A stretch of DNA of 7,376 nucleotides from a bacterium (lineage in GTDB: Bacteria > UBP13 > UBA5359): assembly GCA_028699365.1 (NCBI GenBank), contig JAQVUQ010000130.1, positions 1 to 7,376 on the forward strand. The letters run 5' to 3'. Made by a program: the position numbers and the translations under genes. The notes under the pieces were generated by a model. It did no database searches. It saw only the letters and a list, made by a program, of their open reading frames with translations, and was not told the origin of the DNA. Shown in pieces: positions 1 through 5,417 of this stretch (positions are counted from its first letter, which is position 1; every line of letters starts with the position of its first letter).

Positions 1-1
1 A

Positions 2-205
2 ACTGAAAACAAGGACTTTGTCAACGATCCTTCCGTAGTTATCTGCATAGCAGACGGCAAGCCTGTGGACAGGTCTACGGATAAGGCTGGGACGGAGTTC
101 TCCTATCCTCATGAATCCGGTAGAAATGTCCTTTTCTGTGACGGACACGTGAAGTGGTTTAGCATGGAAAAGGTTTCTACAATGTGCAGATATAGGATAA
201 AATAG
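2..205 (+). CDS. H-X9-DG domain prepilin-like protein, C-terminal fragment (5' end outside window)
   Basis: Only the last 67 residues are visible. The reading frame is open from the window edge to a TAG stop at 203-205. The fragment contains the sequence YPHESGRNVLFCDGHVKW, in which His is followed by exactly nine residues and then Asp-Gly. This is the signature of the 'prepilin-type processing-associated H-X9-DG' domain at the C terminus of DUF1559-type pseudopilin-like proteins. Proteins of this family normally have a type IV prepilin N terminus and are exported, but that part lies outside the window. The visible part is roughly two thirds identical to the C terminus of the protein encoded at 964-1521, so the two are tandem paralogues around a DUF1287 gene. 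The next start codon follows after only 18 nt, which suggests cotranscription. The family call is firm; the cellular role is unknown. Confidence 0.85.
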   Translation, partial: TENKDFVNDPSVVICIADGKPVDRSTDKAGTEFSYPHESGRNVLFCDGHVKWFSMEKVSTMCRYRIK

Positions 206-223
206 CAGTTAAAGAGGCGTTCT

Positions 224-937
224 GTGAGAAAGCGAATCATTATAATTATTGTAGTTTTAATTACGGCATATGGCCTGGCCCGGTATCTCCATGCCGGAAT
301 CAGACTTATGAACCTGGCGGATAATGCAAAGCTGTTCCTATCCCGCAAAGAAGCCATCGATGTGTATGCTGTCTCTTTCACTCATGATATGGACAAGGAC
401 GGTATCAACGACCTGGATGACATTTGTCGTGGAGCCAGGGAGGAAGCCCGCAACCGTACGTATTACCATAGCGCATATTATAAAGGCGGTTATCCTCCTG
501 AAAATGAGGGCACTTGCACGGATGTTGTCTGGAGAGCGTTCAAACGTGCAGGCTATGATCTTAAAGAGATGGTGGATGACGATATCAGCAGACATGTGAT
601 GTTATACCCGCGAGTAGACGGGCATCCGGACCCCAATATAGATTTTCGCAGGGTGCCTAACCTTGAAGTGTTTTTCAAGCGGCATGCGGAGATACTGACG
701 ACCGGGATCATACCCTGGGATGCCGCTAATCTGAAAGAATGGCAGAGAGGCGATATAGTTGTTTACGGTCCTCCGATTCAGCATATCGCCGTCATATCCG
801 ACAAACGCAGGCGTGACGGCGTGCCGTACATTATACACAACTGCGGGCCTGTGGCTACGGAAGAGGATATGCTGCTGGGATGGTCCAGCCCTCTTAAGTA
901 TCATTTCAGGTATCCTGATGTGAATGATAAAGATTAA
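224..937 (+). CDS. DUF1287 family, membrane-anchored NlpC/P60-like putative cell-wall hydrolase
   Basis: The protein has 237 residues. Residues 4-20 form a hydrophobic signal anchor after MRKR, so the rest should be extracytoplasmic. Residues 55-66 (DMDKDGINDLDD) form a DxDxDG Ca2+-binding-like loop. I recall the same element in Clostridia-type members of this family. The DUF1287 core follows: GAR near 70-72, GGYPP at 88-92, CTDVVWRAF at 98-106, NIDFRRVPNLEVFF at 138-151, WQRGDIVVY at 173-181, HIAVISDK at 187-194 and IHN at 204-206. Cys98 and His187 match the Cys-His pair expected of an NlpC/P60-like (papain-fold) enzyme; peptidoglycan or another amide as substrate is inference. The start is GTG, supported by AAAGAGG at 211-217, six nt upstream. 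The stop TAA overlaps the first upstream ATG of the next frame (TAATGA), which fits an operon with both flanking H-X9-DG genes. Confidence 0.88.
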   Translation: MRKRIIIIIVVLITAYGLARYLHAGIRLMNLADNAKLFLSRKEAIDVYAVSFTHDMDKDGINDLDDICRGAREEARNRTYYHSAYYKGGYPPENEGTCTDVVWRAFKRAGYDLKEMVDDDISRHVMLYPRVDGHPDPNIDFRRVPNLEVFFKRHAEILTTGIIPWDAANLKEWQRGDIVVYGPPIQHIAVISDKRRRDGVPYIIHNCGPVATEEDMLLGWSSPLKYHFRYPDVNDKD

Positions 938-951
938 TGAATTATTGGAGC

Positions 952-959
952 GGGGAGGT
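952..959 (+). promoter_or_regulatory. Ribosome binding site that fixes the start at 964
   Basis: GGGGAGGT stands four nt before ATG 964. The in-frame ATG at 937 overlaps the stop of the preceding gene and has no comparable Shine-Dalgarno sequence. The protein is therefore best started at 964, giving 185 residues instead of 194. Confidence 0.75.
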
Positions 960-963
960 AAGT

Positions 964-1521
964 ATGTTGAGAGAATCATCATTGTTCCTTAGCAGTAAGA
1001 AGGGTGCAACTTTGGGTGGCTTTATTGCCTGGGGAATGCTTTTGCTGTTGGCTATGGCTGTGACATACCCCGTTATTAACAGACGTCCTTGTCATGATTA
1101 CAGGAGGGCCACCTGTCAGAGCAATTTGAAGCAGCTTGGCCTGGCGGCGTTTATGTACATGCAGGATTGGGATGAGCAATGGATGCCTTCCAAAGGCTGG
1201 GCCAGTGAAGCTGTTCTTGGTAACTATGTAAAGAACGATGGCGTTTTTGATTGCCCATTTGTGACCGGCACTACGACTATGCAGATAGACTATGAGTATA
1301 ATATTCATGTTGCTGGAACCAAAAATAAAAACTTTGCAAAAGATACTTCCACGGTTCTTTGCATGGCTGACAGTAAACCCGTGAACAGGGCTGCAGACAG
1401 GGCCGGAACGGAGTTCCATTATCCCCATTCATCCGGTATGAATGTCCTCTTTTGTGACTGCCATGTAAAGTGGGTGCGGAAGGGGCGCGATTCTCAGGCG
1501 TATTCACTACGAATAAAGTAG
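964..1521 (+). CDS. H-X9-DG/DUF1559-like pseudopilin paralogue with degenerate prepilin signal and motif
   Basis: The protein has 185 residues from ATG 964, with TAG at 1519-1521. The N terminus has a basic KKG at 12-14 followed by a hydrophobic helix at about 15-38, which is the layout of a type IV prepilin. However, the canonical FTLIEL is replaced by ATLGGF: Gly14 at the cleavage position is kept, but the +1 aromatic residue and the +5 Glu are missing. CQSNLKQLGLAAFMYMQDWDE at 51-71 (with Asn54, Leu55, Lys56, Gln57 and Asp68) is the typical conserved block after the helix in these proteins. Near the C terminus His155 is followed by nine residues and Asp165-Cys166, so the family's terminal DG has become DC. 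Overall similarity to the fragment at 2-205 is clear, including the shared TEF-YPH, NVLFCD and HVKW segments. Export and surface location are likely; processing by prepilin peptidase is uncertain. Function is not known. Confidence 0.85.
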   Translation: MLRESSLFLSSKKGATLGGFIAWGMLLLLAMAVTYPVINRRPCHDYRRATCQSNLKQLGLAAFMYMQDWDEQWMPSKGWASEAVLGNYVKNDGVFDCPFVTGTTTMQIDYEYNIHVAGTKNKNFAKDTSTVLCMADSKPVNRAADRAGTEFHYPHSSGMNVLFCDCHVKWVRKGRDSQAYSLRIK

Positions 1522-1530
1522 GGCACCGTT

Positions 1531-1560
1531 TTGCAACCCGGCAACCGGCTGTAGTATAAT
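1531..1560 (+). promoter_or_regulatory. Sigma70-type promoter for ppnP
   Basis: TTGCAA at 1531-1536 is separated by 18 bp from a perfect TATAAT at 1555-1560. It begins only ten bases after the stop of the preceding gene. Transcription would start near 1567, giving a leader of about 30 nt before ATG 1597. This is the best-looking promoter in the window and suggests that ppnP is transcribed independently of the upstream genes. Confidence 0.7.
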
Positions 1561-1583
1561 CGAGTAATTGTATCAACGCTGAT

Positions 1584-1590
1584 GGAGGAA
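1584..1590 (+). promoter_or_regulatory. Ribosome binding site that fixes the ppnP start at 1597
   Basis: GGAGGAA lies six nt (counted from its last A) before ATG 1597. The alternative in-frame ATG at 1582 overlaps this site and has no Shine-Dalgarno of its own, so the longer 109-residue reading is rejected. Confidence 0.75.
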
Positions 1591-1596
1591 ACAATC

Positions 1597-1911
1597 ATGT
1601 CGGAATTTAAAAACGTAACCGTAATCAGGGAAGCCAATGCTTATTTTGACGGCAAGGTGACCAGCCGCACCGTTCTCTTTCCGGATGGATCAAAGAAGAC
1701 ACTGGGCATAATGCTTCCGGGTGAATATGAGTTCGGCACGGCGGACAAGGAGATCATGGAGATCCTGGCCGGTGAACTGGATGTTCTGCTGCCCGGAGCC
1801 GATAACTGGATAACAGTAAAAGGCGGGGAGGAGTTTGAAGTCCCGGCTCAGTCAAAATTCAATCTGAAAGTCAGGGTGCTTACGGATTACTGCTGCTCGT
1901 ATATAAAATAG
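1597..1911 (+). CDS. ppnP: Pyrimidine/purine nucleoside phosphorylase PpnP (DUF1255 cupin)
   Basis: The protein has 104 residues, close to the roughly 94 of E. coli PpnP (YaiE), and is cytoplasmic with no signal sequence. Family-defining segments can be read in order: [13 protein letters not shown] (14-26), corresponding to NEYFSGKVKS in E. coli; [20 protein letters not shown] (37-56); [13 protein letters not shown] (59-71); [13 protein letters not shown] (80-92); and Y-C-SYIK at the end. The family is a small single-domain cupin that phosphorolyses a broad range of nucleosides to the base and ribose 1-phosphate. The gene stands alone between its own promoter and a strong hairpin, so it is probably monocistronic. 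Nothing appears missing or odd. The family assignment rests on remembered similarity to the E. coli protein and is strong. Confidence 0.93.
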   Translation: MSEFKNVTVIREANAYFDGKVTSRTVLFPDGSKKTLGIMLPGEYEFGTADKEIMEILAGELDVLLPGADNWITVKGGEEFEVPAQSKFNLKVRVLTDYCCSYIK

Positions 1912-1938
1912 TGAACGATATACATCCCAGCTAATTCT

Positions 1939-1966
1939 CATGGGGCCGCATTGCTGCGGCCCCATG
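1939..1966. terminator. Perfect 12-bp hairpin between convergent genes, probable bidirectional terminator
   Basis: CATGGGGCCGCA at 1939-1950 and TGCGGCCCCATG at 1955-1966 are exact inverted repeats around a four-base TTGC loop. The element lies 27 nt after the ppnP stop and 10 nt beyond the stop of the convergent ferritin-like gene, as expected for a shared terminator. Neither strand has a T-run after the stem, so it is not a canonical Rho-independent terminator. Termination without a U-tract, or mRNA 3'-end protection, are alternatives. Confidence 0.65.
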
Positions 1967-1976
1967 GAGGAGTTGC

Positions 1977-3149
1977 CTAAGCTGCTCTGGGTAGCTCCGC
2001 TTCCCGTTCCGCTCTCTCCACAACCTGTTCCGACGGCACGCCCCCGGCATTGATCCTGTCTCTGTAAGCGAAAGACGGCCAGTTATCGGGGAGGTCGTTC
2101 AGATTGAAGTAATTCATATTATAAGGTTGAAGATCAACCTGCTCCTCAAGTATGCGGTTGACGTAGTCTTTATTGGACTCGAACACTATCAGAGGCTCTA
2201 TGGTGTCCGTTCTGATTATGTCCCTGATATCTCTGTCCTCATATTTGTTCAGCAAGGCGTTGCACATCAGAACATGGGTTATCTCATCCTCGCAGAAGCG
2301 CTGCCATATGTTGCGTATGCGCTCATCGGTCTCGGTCTCGGCGCATGAGTAATAGTTATACGCCTCATTCAACTGCAGCAGCGTCATCAGTTCCAGGAAG
2401 CTGCCTCTGGGGTCGCCGGTAAGTTCGTACTGTGTTACGTGTTGTTCCTCAACATCGGCTATCTCGGAATACAGTTTGCGAGCCATGTTGTCGGGATACA
2501 TGAAACCGTGCGATTTATAGAAGAGTTCTGTTTGTTGCTCGGCGGAGACTATGGTGAAATAGTTCATCCAGGTCTTGGCGTTGGCCCGATCTTTATCGAA
2601 GTGTCCTCTCATTTCGTCTGCCGGATGTCTGTGGTGAAATACCGTAGGGCGCCCCGGTTTAATTTCGGTTTTGCCCTGTGTGATAGTGACGGGGTCTTTC
2701 CTTTCCAGCACCTCCATCAGGCAGCCGTATCTAAATAGATGATCGAAGTCTTCCAGCAAGGCGAAATCGAGTGCTTTTCTTAACTGTTCATCCTGTTCGT
2801 TCTTGGCCAGGTTGGCCGTAAGATCCACTGCCACCTGCTCATAGGCAATGGTGGTTTCCACTACTGACTGATCGGGGGGATTCAGCCAGTTAACGGTTTG
2901 CTGCTGCTGGGAGTCTACGCGGCGGATAACGGATAGCTGTTCCTTTATTTCGTTGTTGTCTATCAAGCGATCCATCGCATGCGACGTGAGCACGCTGTTG
3001 TTCTCGATGCCGTTCATCAATATAACCCGGGTTCTGGTGTAAGCATCCACTTCATTCTTATCATAGGGCTTTGTTATCATATCGTTCCAGTTCATTGTCT
3101 GCTTGTCGATATCCCGCCCTTTGACGTCAAACGGTTTGAACTGAGCCAT
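1977..3149 (-). CDS. Ferritin-like (rubrerythrin-type) putative diiron protein, 390 residues
   Basis: No signal peptide is visible. The middle of the protein is strongly helical with acid/histidine pairs typical of ferritin-like diiron bundles: Glu104 (AYEQ), Glu133-Asp134-x-x-His137 (LLEDFDHLF), Glu234-x-x-His237 (VEEQH), Glu262 (LNEAYNYY) and Glu289-x-x-His292 (DEITH). Two Glu plus ExxH sets are what a diiron centre needs; which ones pair cannot be settled here, and the extra set is unusual. A His-rich stretch (FHHRHPADEMRGH, 171-183) lies between them. The protein is much longer than rubrerythrin or ferritin (about 160-200 residues). Members of the superfamily act in oxidative-stress defence, iron storage or oxidation chemistry; the actual reaction is unknown. 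Start at 3149 is supported by AAGGAGG (complement of 3158-3164), eight nt away. The gene is monocistronic and convergent with ppnP. Confidence 0.72.
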   Translation of the reverse strand: MAQFKPFDVKGRDIDKQTMNWNDMITKPYDKNEVDAYTRTRVILMNGIENNSVLTSHAMDRLIDNNEIKEQLSVIRRVDSQQQQTVNWLNPPDQSVVETTIAYEQVAVDLTANLAKNEQDEQLRKALDFALLEDFDHLFRYGCLMEVLERKDPVTITQGKTEIKPGRPTVFHHRHPADEMRGHFDKDRANAKTWMNYFTIVSAEQQTELFYKSHGFMYPDNMARKLYSEIADVEEQHVTQYELTGDPRGSFLELMTLLQLNEAYNYYSCAETETDERIRNIWQRFCEDEITHVLMCNALLNKYEDRDIRDIIRTDTIEPLIVFESNKDYVNRILEEQVDLQPYNMNYFNLNDLPDNWPSFAYRDRINAGGVPSEQVVERAEREAELPRAA

Positions 3150-3157
3150 CGTTTCTT

Positions 3158-3164
3158 CCTCCTT
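3158..3164 (-). promoter_or_regulatory. Strong ribosome binding site of the ferritin-like gene
   Basis: Read on the minus strand, AAGGAGG is a full anti-16S match placed eight nt before ATG 3149. It confirms the start and suggests high expression. Confidence 0.8.
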
Positions 3165-3203
3165 TCTATTACGGGCGCAGCCGCAGCCATAAAAATATCA
3201 ATG

Positions 3204-3231
3204 GCATTATTCCCGCTCTGGAGTGAGTCAA
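3204..3231 (-). promoter_or_regulatory. Possible promoter of the ferritin-like gene
   Basis: On the minus strand TTGACT (complement of 3226-3231) is followed after 16 bp by TAATGC (complement of 3204-3209). The -35 is good and the -10 is weak. The position, about 55 nt upstream of the start codon and next to a Fur/PerR-like palindrome, makes it plausible. Confidence 0.35.
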
Positions 3232-3234
3232 ACT

Positions 3235-3249
3235 TGATGATTTTTATCA
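3235..3249 (-). promoter_or_regulatory. Fur/PerR-like 7-1-7 palindrome upstream of the ferritin-like gene
   Basis: On the plus strand the site reads TGATGATTTTTATCA. Against the 7-1-7 Fur-family consensus TGATAAT-N-ATTATCA it matches 12 of 14 fixed positions, with one mismatch per half. It lies immediately upstream of the presumed -35 of the ferritin-like gene. A Fur-family regulator controlling an iron/diiron protein would make biological sense, but AT-rich palindromes occur by chance and no regulator gene is in the window. Confidence 0.4.
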
Positions 3250-3283
3250 TAGACGGCTTAGAGGAGTGGAAGCTGTTATCTCT

Positions 3284-3916
3284 TTACCTGGAGGCCTCCA
3301 CCGTTCTGAGCCAGTTCTGAGCGATAAGGGCGTGGCCGGCTTTAGTGGGATGAACCCCGTCCGGAGTCCAGAAATCCGGCTGTGCCTGTGCCGACGCTTG
3401 GGCAAAGATGCCGTCAAGCGGCAACAACGTGGCTCCGAATTCCCGGGCCAGCCTGTGAACAACATCGATCTTGGGATCGAGATCCTCTCTCCAGCGAAGG
3501 CGGTCTTCAGGGACCGGCAGGACGAAAGGCTCGCACAAGATGATCCCGGCACCCGTATTCTCTCGCGTTGCGGTAAGAAGCTTACGGTAATGGGCTTCGA
3601 AGTCTTCTGTCGAGGTGGGGTCGTTGCGGTCGTAACGCCGCCAGGTGTCATTGATGCCTATCAGAATCGAGACCAGATCGGGCTTGAGATCGATGCAGTC
3701 CTGCTGCCAGCGATTGACGAGATCGCAGGCACGGTTGCCGCTGATGCCGCGGTTGATGAAGCTTACCTGCATCTCCGGGTAGAGGGCGGAGAACCAGGCA
3801 GCCGTCAGCATGGGATAACCCTGCCCCAGATCGTTGAGATCCTCGCGGCTTCTGCCTGCATCAGTAATGCTGTCGCCCTGGAACAGCACGACAGAACCAT
3901 TTTTTATAAGTTTCAT
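3284..3916 (-). CDS. SGNH/GDSL hydrolase, Axe2-like acetyl(xylo)esterase
   Basis: The protein has 210 residues and no signal peptide, so it is cytoplasmic. SGNH blocks are complete: block I LFQGDSITDAG with nucleophile Ser16, block II NRGISGN with Gly60, block III GINDTW with Asn89, and block V DGVHPTKAGH with Asp186 and His189. The arrangement and wording closely resemble Axe2 of Geobacillus stearothermophilus (GDSITD, GISGN, IGIND-WR, VHP-AGH), an intracellular enzyme that removes acetyl groups from xylo-oligosaccharides. The exact substrate here is inferred. The frame stays open to 4054, but a GGGGG Shine-Dalgarno seven nt before ATG 3916 and the block I position support the shorter start; the extra 46 residues look non-coding. 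No sugar-transport or glycosidase genes are adjacent. It is divergent from the gene at 4087. Confidence 0.87.
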   Translation of the reverse strand: MKLIKNGSVVLFQGDSITDAGRSREDLNDLGQGYPMLTAAWFSALYPEMQVSFINRGISGNRACDLVNRWQQDCIDLKPDLVSILIGINDTWRRYDRNDPTSTEDFEAHYRKLLTATRENTGAGIILCEPFVLPVPEDRLRWREDLDPKIDVVHRLAREFGATLLPLDGIFAQASAQAQPDFWTPDGVHPTKAGHALIAQNWLRTVEASR

Positions 3917-3923
3917 TTGTGCT

Positions 3924-3930
3924 TCCCCCT
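3924..3930 (-). promoter_or_regulatory. Ribosome binding site fixing the esterase start
   Basis: On the minus strand AGGGGGA stands seven nt before ATG 3916. No similar site precedes the upstream in-frame start at 4054. Confidence 0.6.
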
Positions 3931-3935
3931 GAAGT

Positions 3936-3953
3936 ATATTTAAACGTAAATAT
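3936..3953. repeat. 18-bp perfect inverted repeat in the esterase leader, possible operator
   Basis: ATATTTA-AACG-TAAATAT is a perfect 7-bp inverted repeat with a four-base spacer. It starts 20 nt upstream of the esterase ATG and overlaps the presumed -10 of its promoter. This is a typical place for a repressor site of a carbohydrate-use gene, but no binding family can be named with confidence. Confidence 0.4.
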
Positions 3954-3980
3954 GTTAGCCTATCCGGCCTGCAGATGCAA
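3952..3980 (-). promoter_or_regulatory. Probable promoter of the SGNH esterase gene
   Basis: On the minus strand TTGCAT (complement of 3975-3980) is separated by exactly 17 bp from TAACAT (complement of 3952-3957). Three of six and four of six positions match sigma70 consensus. Spacing is ideal and the leader would be roughly 30 nt. Confidence 0.4.
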
Positions 3981-4013
3981 GTGCTTGAACAGGAAAAGCA
4001 TATATCAATCGCA

Positions 4014-4041
4014 TTCGGAGCTGACGGTTTTGTGCTATTAT
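4014..4041 (+). promoter_or_regulatory. Probable extended -10 promoter of the DUF6062 gene
   Basis: TATTAT at 4036-4041 is preceded by TGC (TGn extended -10), with a poor -35 (TTCGGA, 4014-4019) 16 bp away. It would give a leader of about 40 nt before the GTG start at 4087. Confidence 0.4.
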
Positions 4042-4086
4042 ATAACGAGTTCAAAAGTTCTGAATTCCGGATAAGGATGGATCACC

Positions 4087-4761
4087 GTGTGGGGAAGGAA
4101 ATCGGAAGAGGATAATCTGTATCACGAACTACTGGAACTGCTGCAGGAGGGCTGTGGCTGTCTGCTGTGTACTCTGGAAGAAAGATATGCTCGTAAGTAC
4201 CTGGAGATGATGCTTTACGAAATGGTCAATGATATAGATACGCGCAAAGAGCTTACCCTGTCCAGGGGGTGTTGCCGTCATCACGCTCATTTGCTGGCCG
4301 GCATGGGGGACGGATTGGGGGCGGCTATTATCTACAGTGATCAGGTGGAACTCTTTCTACAGTTCATCGACAGGGAAGCAGAGGCCGGGCAGCGTGGTGC
4401 CGCCAAGGGTATTTCGACCAGGTGGAACGATCATCCGGAGTGCCCCGTCTGTCTCCGGGAGCGGGAAGCCGGGGAGAGATTTGCCAGGGCTTTGCTGAAT
4501 GGGCTCAAAAAGACGGAGATGCGGAATGCCTTTGCCGGCGGCACCGGTTTGTGTGTGTCTCATTTTCTCAGGACGATGGAAAGCGTCAAAGACAGAGGAA
4601 CGAGAGATTTTCTGTTTACCGCTCAAAGGACCATCCTGCAAAGCCTGCTTGCGGACCTGGATGAGTTCAAACGCAAGAACGATTATCGCTTCAGGCACGA
4701 GCCTTTCGGCCGGGAGAAGGATGCCTGGAAGCGGGCGATATCGATGCTGACGGGTGATTAA
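4087..4761 (+). CDS. DUF6062 family protein with two CxxC...CxxH putative metal-binding modules
   Basis: The protein has 224 residues and is cytoplasmic. It fits DUF6062, a family of unknown function, by CxxC-LEER-RKYLE--LYE-VND followed by CRHHAHLL and GAAIIYSDQ. Two modules are visible. The first has Cys25-x-x-Cys28 and Cys63-x-x-His66. The second has Cys119-x-x-Cys122 and Cys156-x-x-His159. The spacing between pairs is nearly the same (34 and 33 residues), which suggests an internal duplication and two zinc-like sites. Both pairs are separated by an amphipathic helix, so helical hairpins capped by metal are a reasonable guess. The start is GTG: an in-frame TAA at 4072-4074 blocks any earlier start, and a modest AAGGAT lies at 4073-4078. 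The nearby ATG at 4077 is in another frame and soon terminates. The role is unknown. Confidence 0.8.
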   Translation: MWGRKSEEDNLYHELLELLQEGCGCLLCTLEERYARKYLEMMLYEMVNDIDTRKELTLSRGCCRHHAHLLAGMGDGLGAAIIYSDQVELFLQFIDREAEAGQRGAAKGISTRWNDHPECPVCLREREAGERFARALLNGLKKTEMRNAFAGGTGLCVSHFLRTMESVKDRGTRDFLFTAQRTILQSLLADLDEFKRKNDYRFRHEPFGREKDAWKRAISMLTGD

Positions 4762-4793
4762 GGGCGTTTCTCCACTTCACCCTGGGACAAATG

Positions 4794-4823
4794 TGTAACG
4801 AAATTGCTTGTCAAACGTATAAT
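4794..4823 (+). promoter_or_regulatory. Possible promoter of the amidase gene
   Basis: A perfect TATAAT lies at 4818-4823. The best upstream partner is weak (TGTAAC at 4794-4799, 18 bp away). Transcription would start near 4830, about 40 nt before the amidase ATG. Confidence 0.4.
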
Positions 4824-4870
4824 ATATGGAGGATATATGACCAGGGCTGTAAGGAAGGAGTCTCGATTCC

Positions 4871-5413
4871 ATGTTGAAGCGATTATGCCTGATAATATCG
4901 ATCCTGTTAGCTCTGATTGCAATCTCCTCGGCCTGCCTGTTTATATTTCTTCCATACCGCTGGAAGACCGTAGTTCTGCATCTTCCCTATCGTTGGAATG
5001 CGGTTATCGTGCATCACAGCGCCAGCAGTCAGGATACCACGCTGTCGGAGGTCAATGCATGGCATATTCAGCGCGGCTTCAACGGTATAGGCTATCATTA
5101 CTTCCTGGAGATACATGACGGTCACGCTTATTTAAAGAACGGACGTCCGACCAATATGTTCGGGGCTCATGCCGACAGGTATAACGGCATAGCGCTGGGA
5201 ATATGCGTAGCCGGCAATTACGAGACAGAGCACATGAGCGAGGAAGTCTACCAGGATGTTCTCAAAGCTGTGGAACATGTCTGCCGGAAGCATGATATAT
5301 CGCCCGACAGAGTTTGGGGCCATCGCGATGTAGCCGCCACCGCCTGTCCGGGCAAGTATTTCCCGCTGGACAGGCTGAAGAGGGATCTGCACCGGAGGTT
5401 GGGGACACAGTAG
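4871..5413 (+). CDS. N-acetylmuramoyl-L-alanine amidase (Amidase_2/PGRP, T7-lysozyme-like), membrane anchored
   Basis: The protein has 180 residues. Residues 5-27 form a long hydrophobic segment after MLKR, most likely a non-cleaved signal anchor; SSAC at 19-22 is a poor lipobox and is followed by more hydrophobic residues. The Amidase_2 domain runs from about 43 to 167. Zinc ligands by comparison with T7 lysozyme are His48 (VHHSAS), His151 (GHRDV) and Cys159 (ATACPG). Tyr75 in GYHYF corresponds to the catalytic Tyr, and Thr157 takes the place of the T7 Lys, as in many PGRP amidases. The enzyme would cleave the bond between N-acetylmuramic acid and L-Ala in peptidoglycan on the outer face of the membrane. 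AAGGAG at 4855-4860, ten nt upstream, supports the start. An 11-residue segment is tandemly duplicated (27-37 and 38-48), with the true zinc His in the second copy. Confidence 0.92.
   Translation: MLKRLCLIISILLALIAISSACLFIFLPYRWKTVVLHLPYRWNAVIVHHSASSQDTTLSEVNAWHIQRGFNGIGYHYFLEIHDGHAYLKNGRPTNMFGAHADRYNGIALGICVAGNYETEHMSEEVYQDVLKAVEHVCRKHDISPDRVWGHRDVAATACPGKYFPLDRLKRDLHRRLGTQ
4949..5014 (+). repeat. 33-bp tandem duplication within the amidase gene
   Basis: Units 4949-4981 and 4982-5014 are exactly adjacent and match at 23 of 33 bases. They encode LPYRWKTVVLH and LPYRWNAVIVH. The length is a multiple of three, so the frame is kept. The second unit carries the zinc ligand His48; the first has His37 at the same place. 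Confidence 0.75.
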
Positions 5414-5417
5414 TATT

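Noticed and set aside
937-963. Start of the second H-X9-DG protein at ATG 937
   Set aside because: It overlaps the preceding stop and lacks a good Shine-Dalgarno, while ATG 964 has GGGGAGGT at ideal distance.
1582-1596. ppnP start at ATG 1582
   Set aside because: It overlaps the GGAGGAA that serves ATG 1597 and adds five residues not expected in the family.
3266-3943. Long plus-strand open frame (225 codons) opposite the SGNH esterase
   Set aside because: The minus strand carries all SGNH motifs; the plus-strand reading shows no domain and no Shine-Dalgarno, so it is a shadow.
3917-4054. N-terminal extension of the esterase to a start at 4054
   Set aside because: The 46 extra residues are Cys/Ser-rich, resemble no signal peptide and would cover the promoter region; Shine-Dalgarno and family length support ATG 3916.
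4837-5118. ATG 4837 with GGAGGA at 4828-4833 opens a 93-codon frame overlapping the amidase start
   Set aside because: The product has no recognisable domain, and most of it lies over the anchor and catalytic part of a clear amidase in another frame. At most it is a decoy or a coupling leader; there is no support for a real gene.
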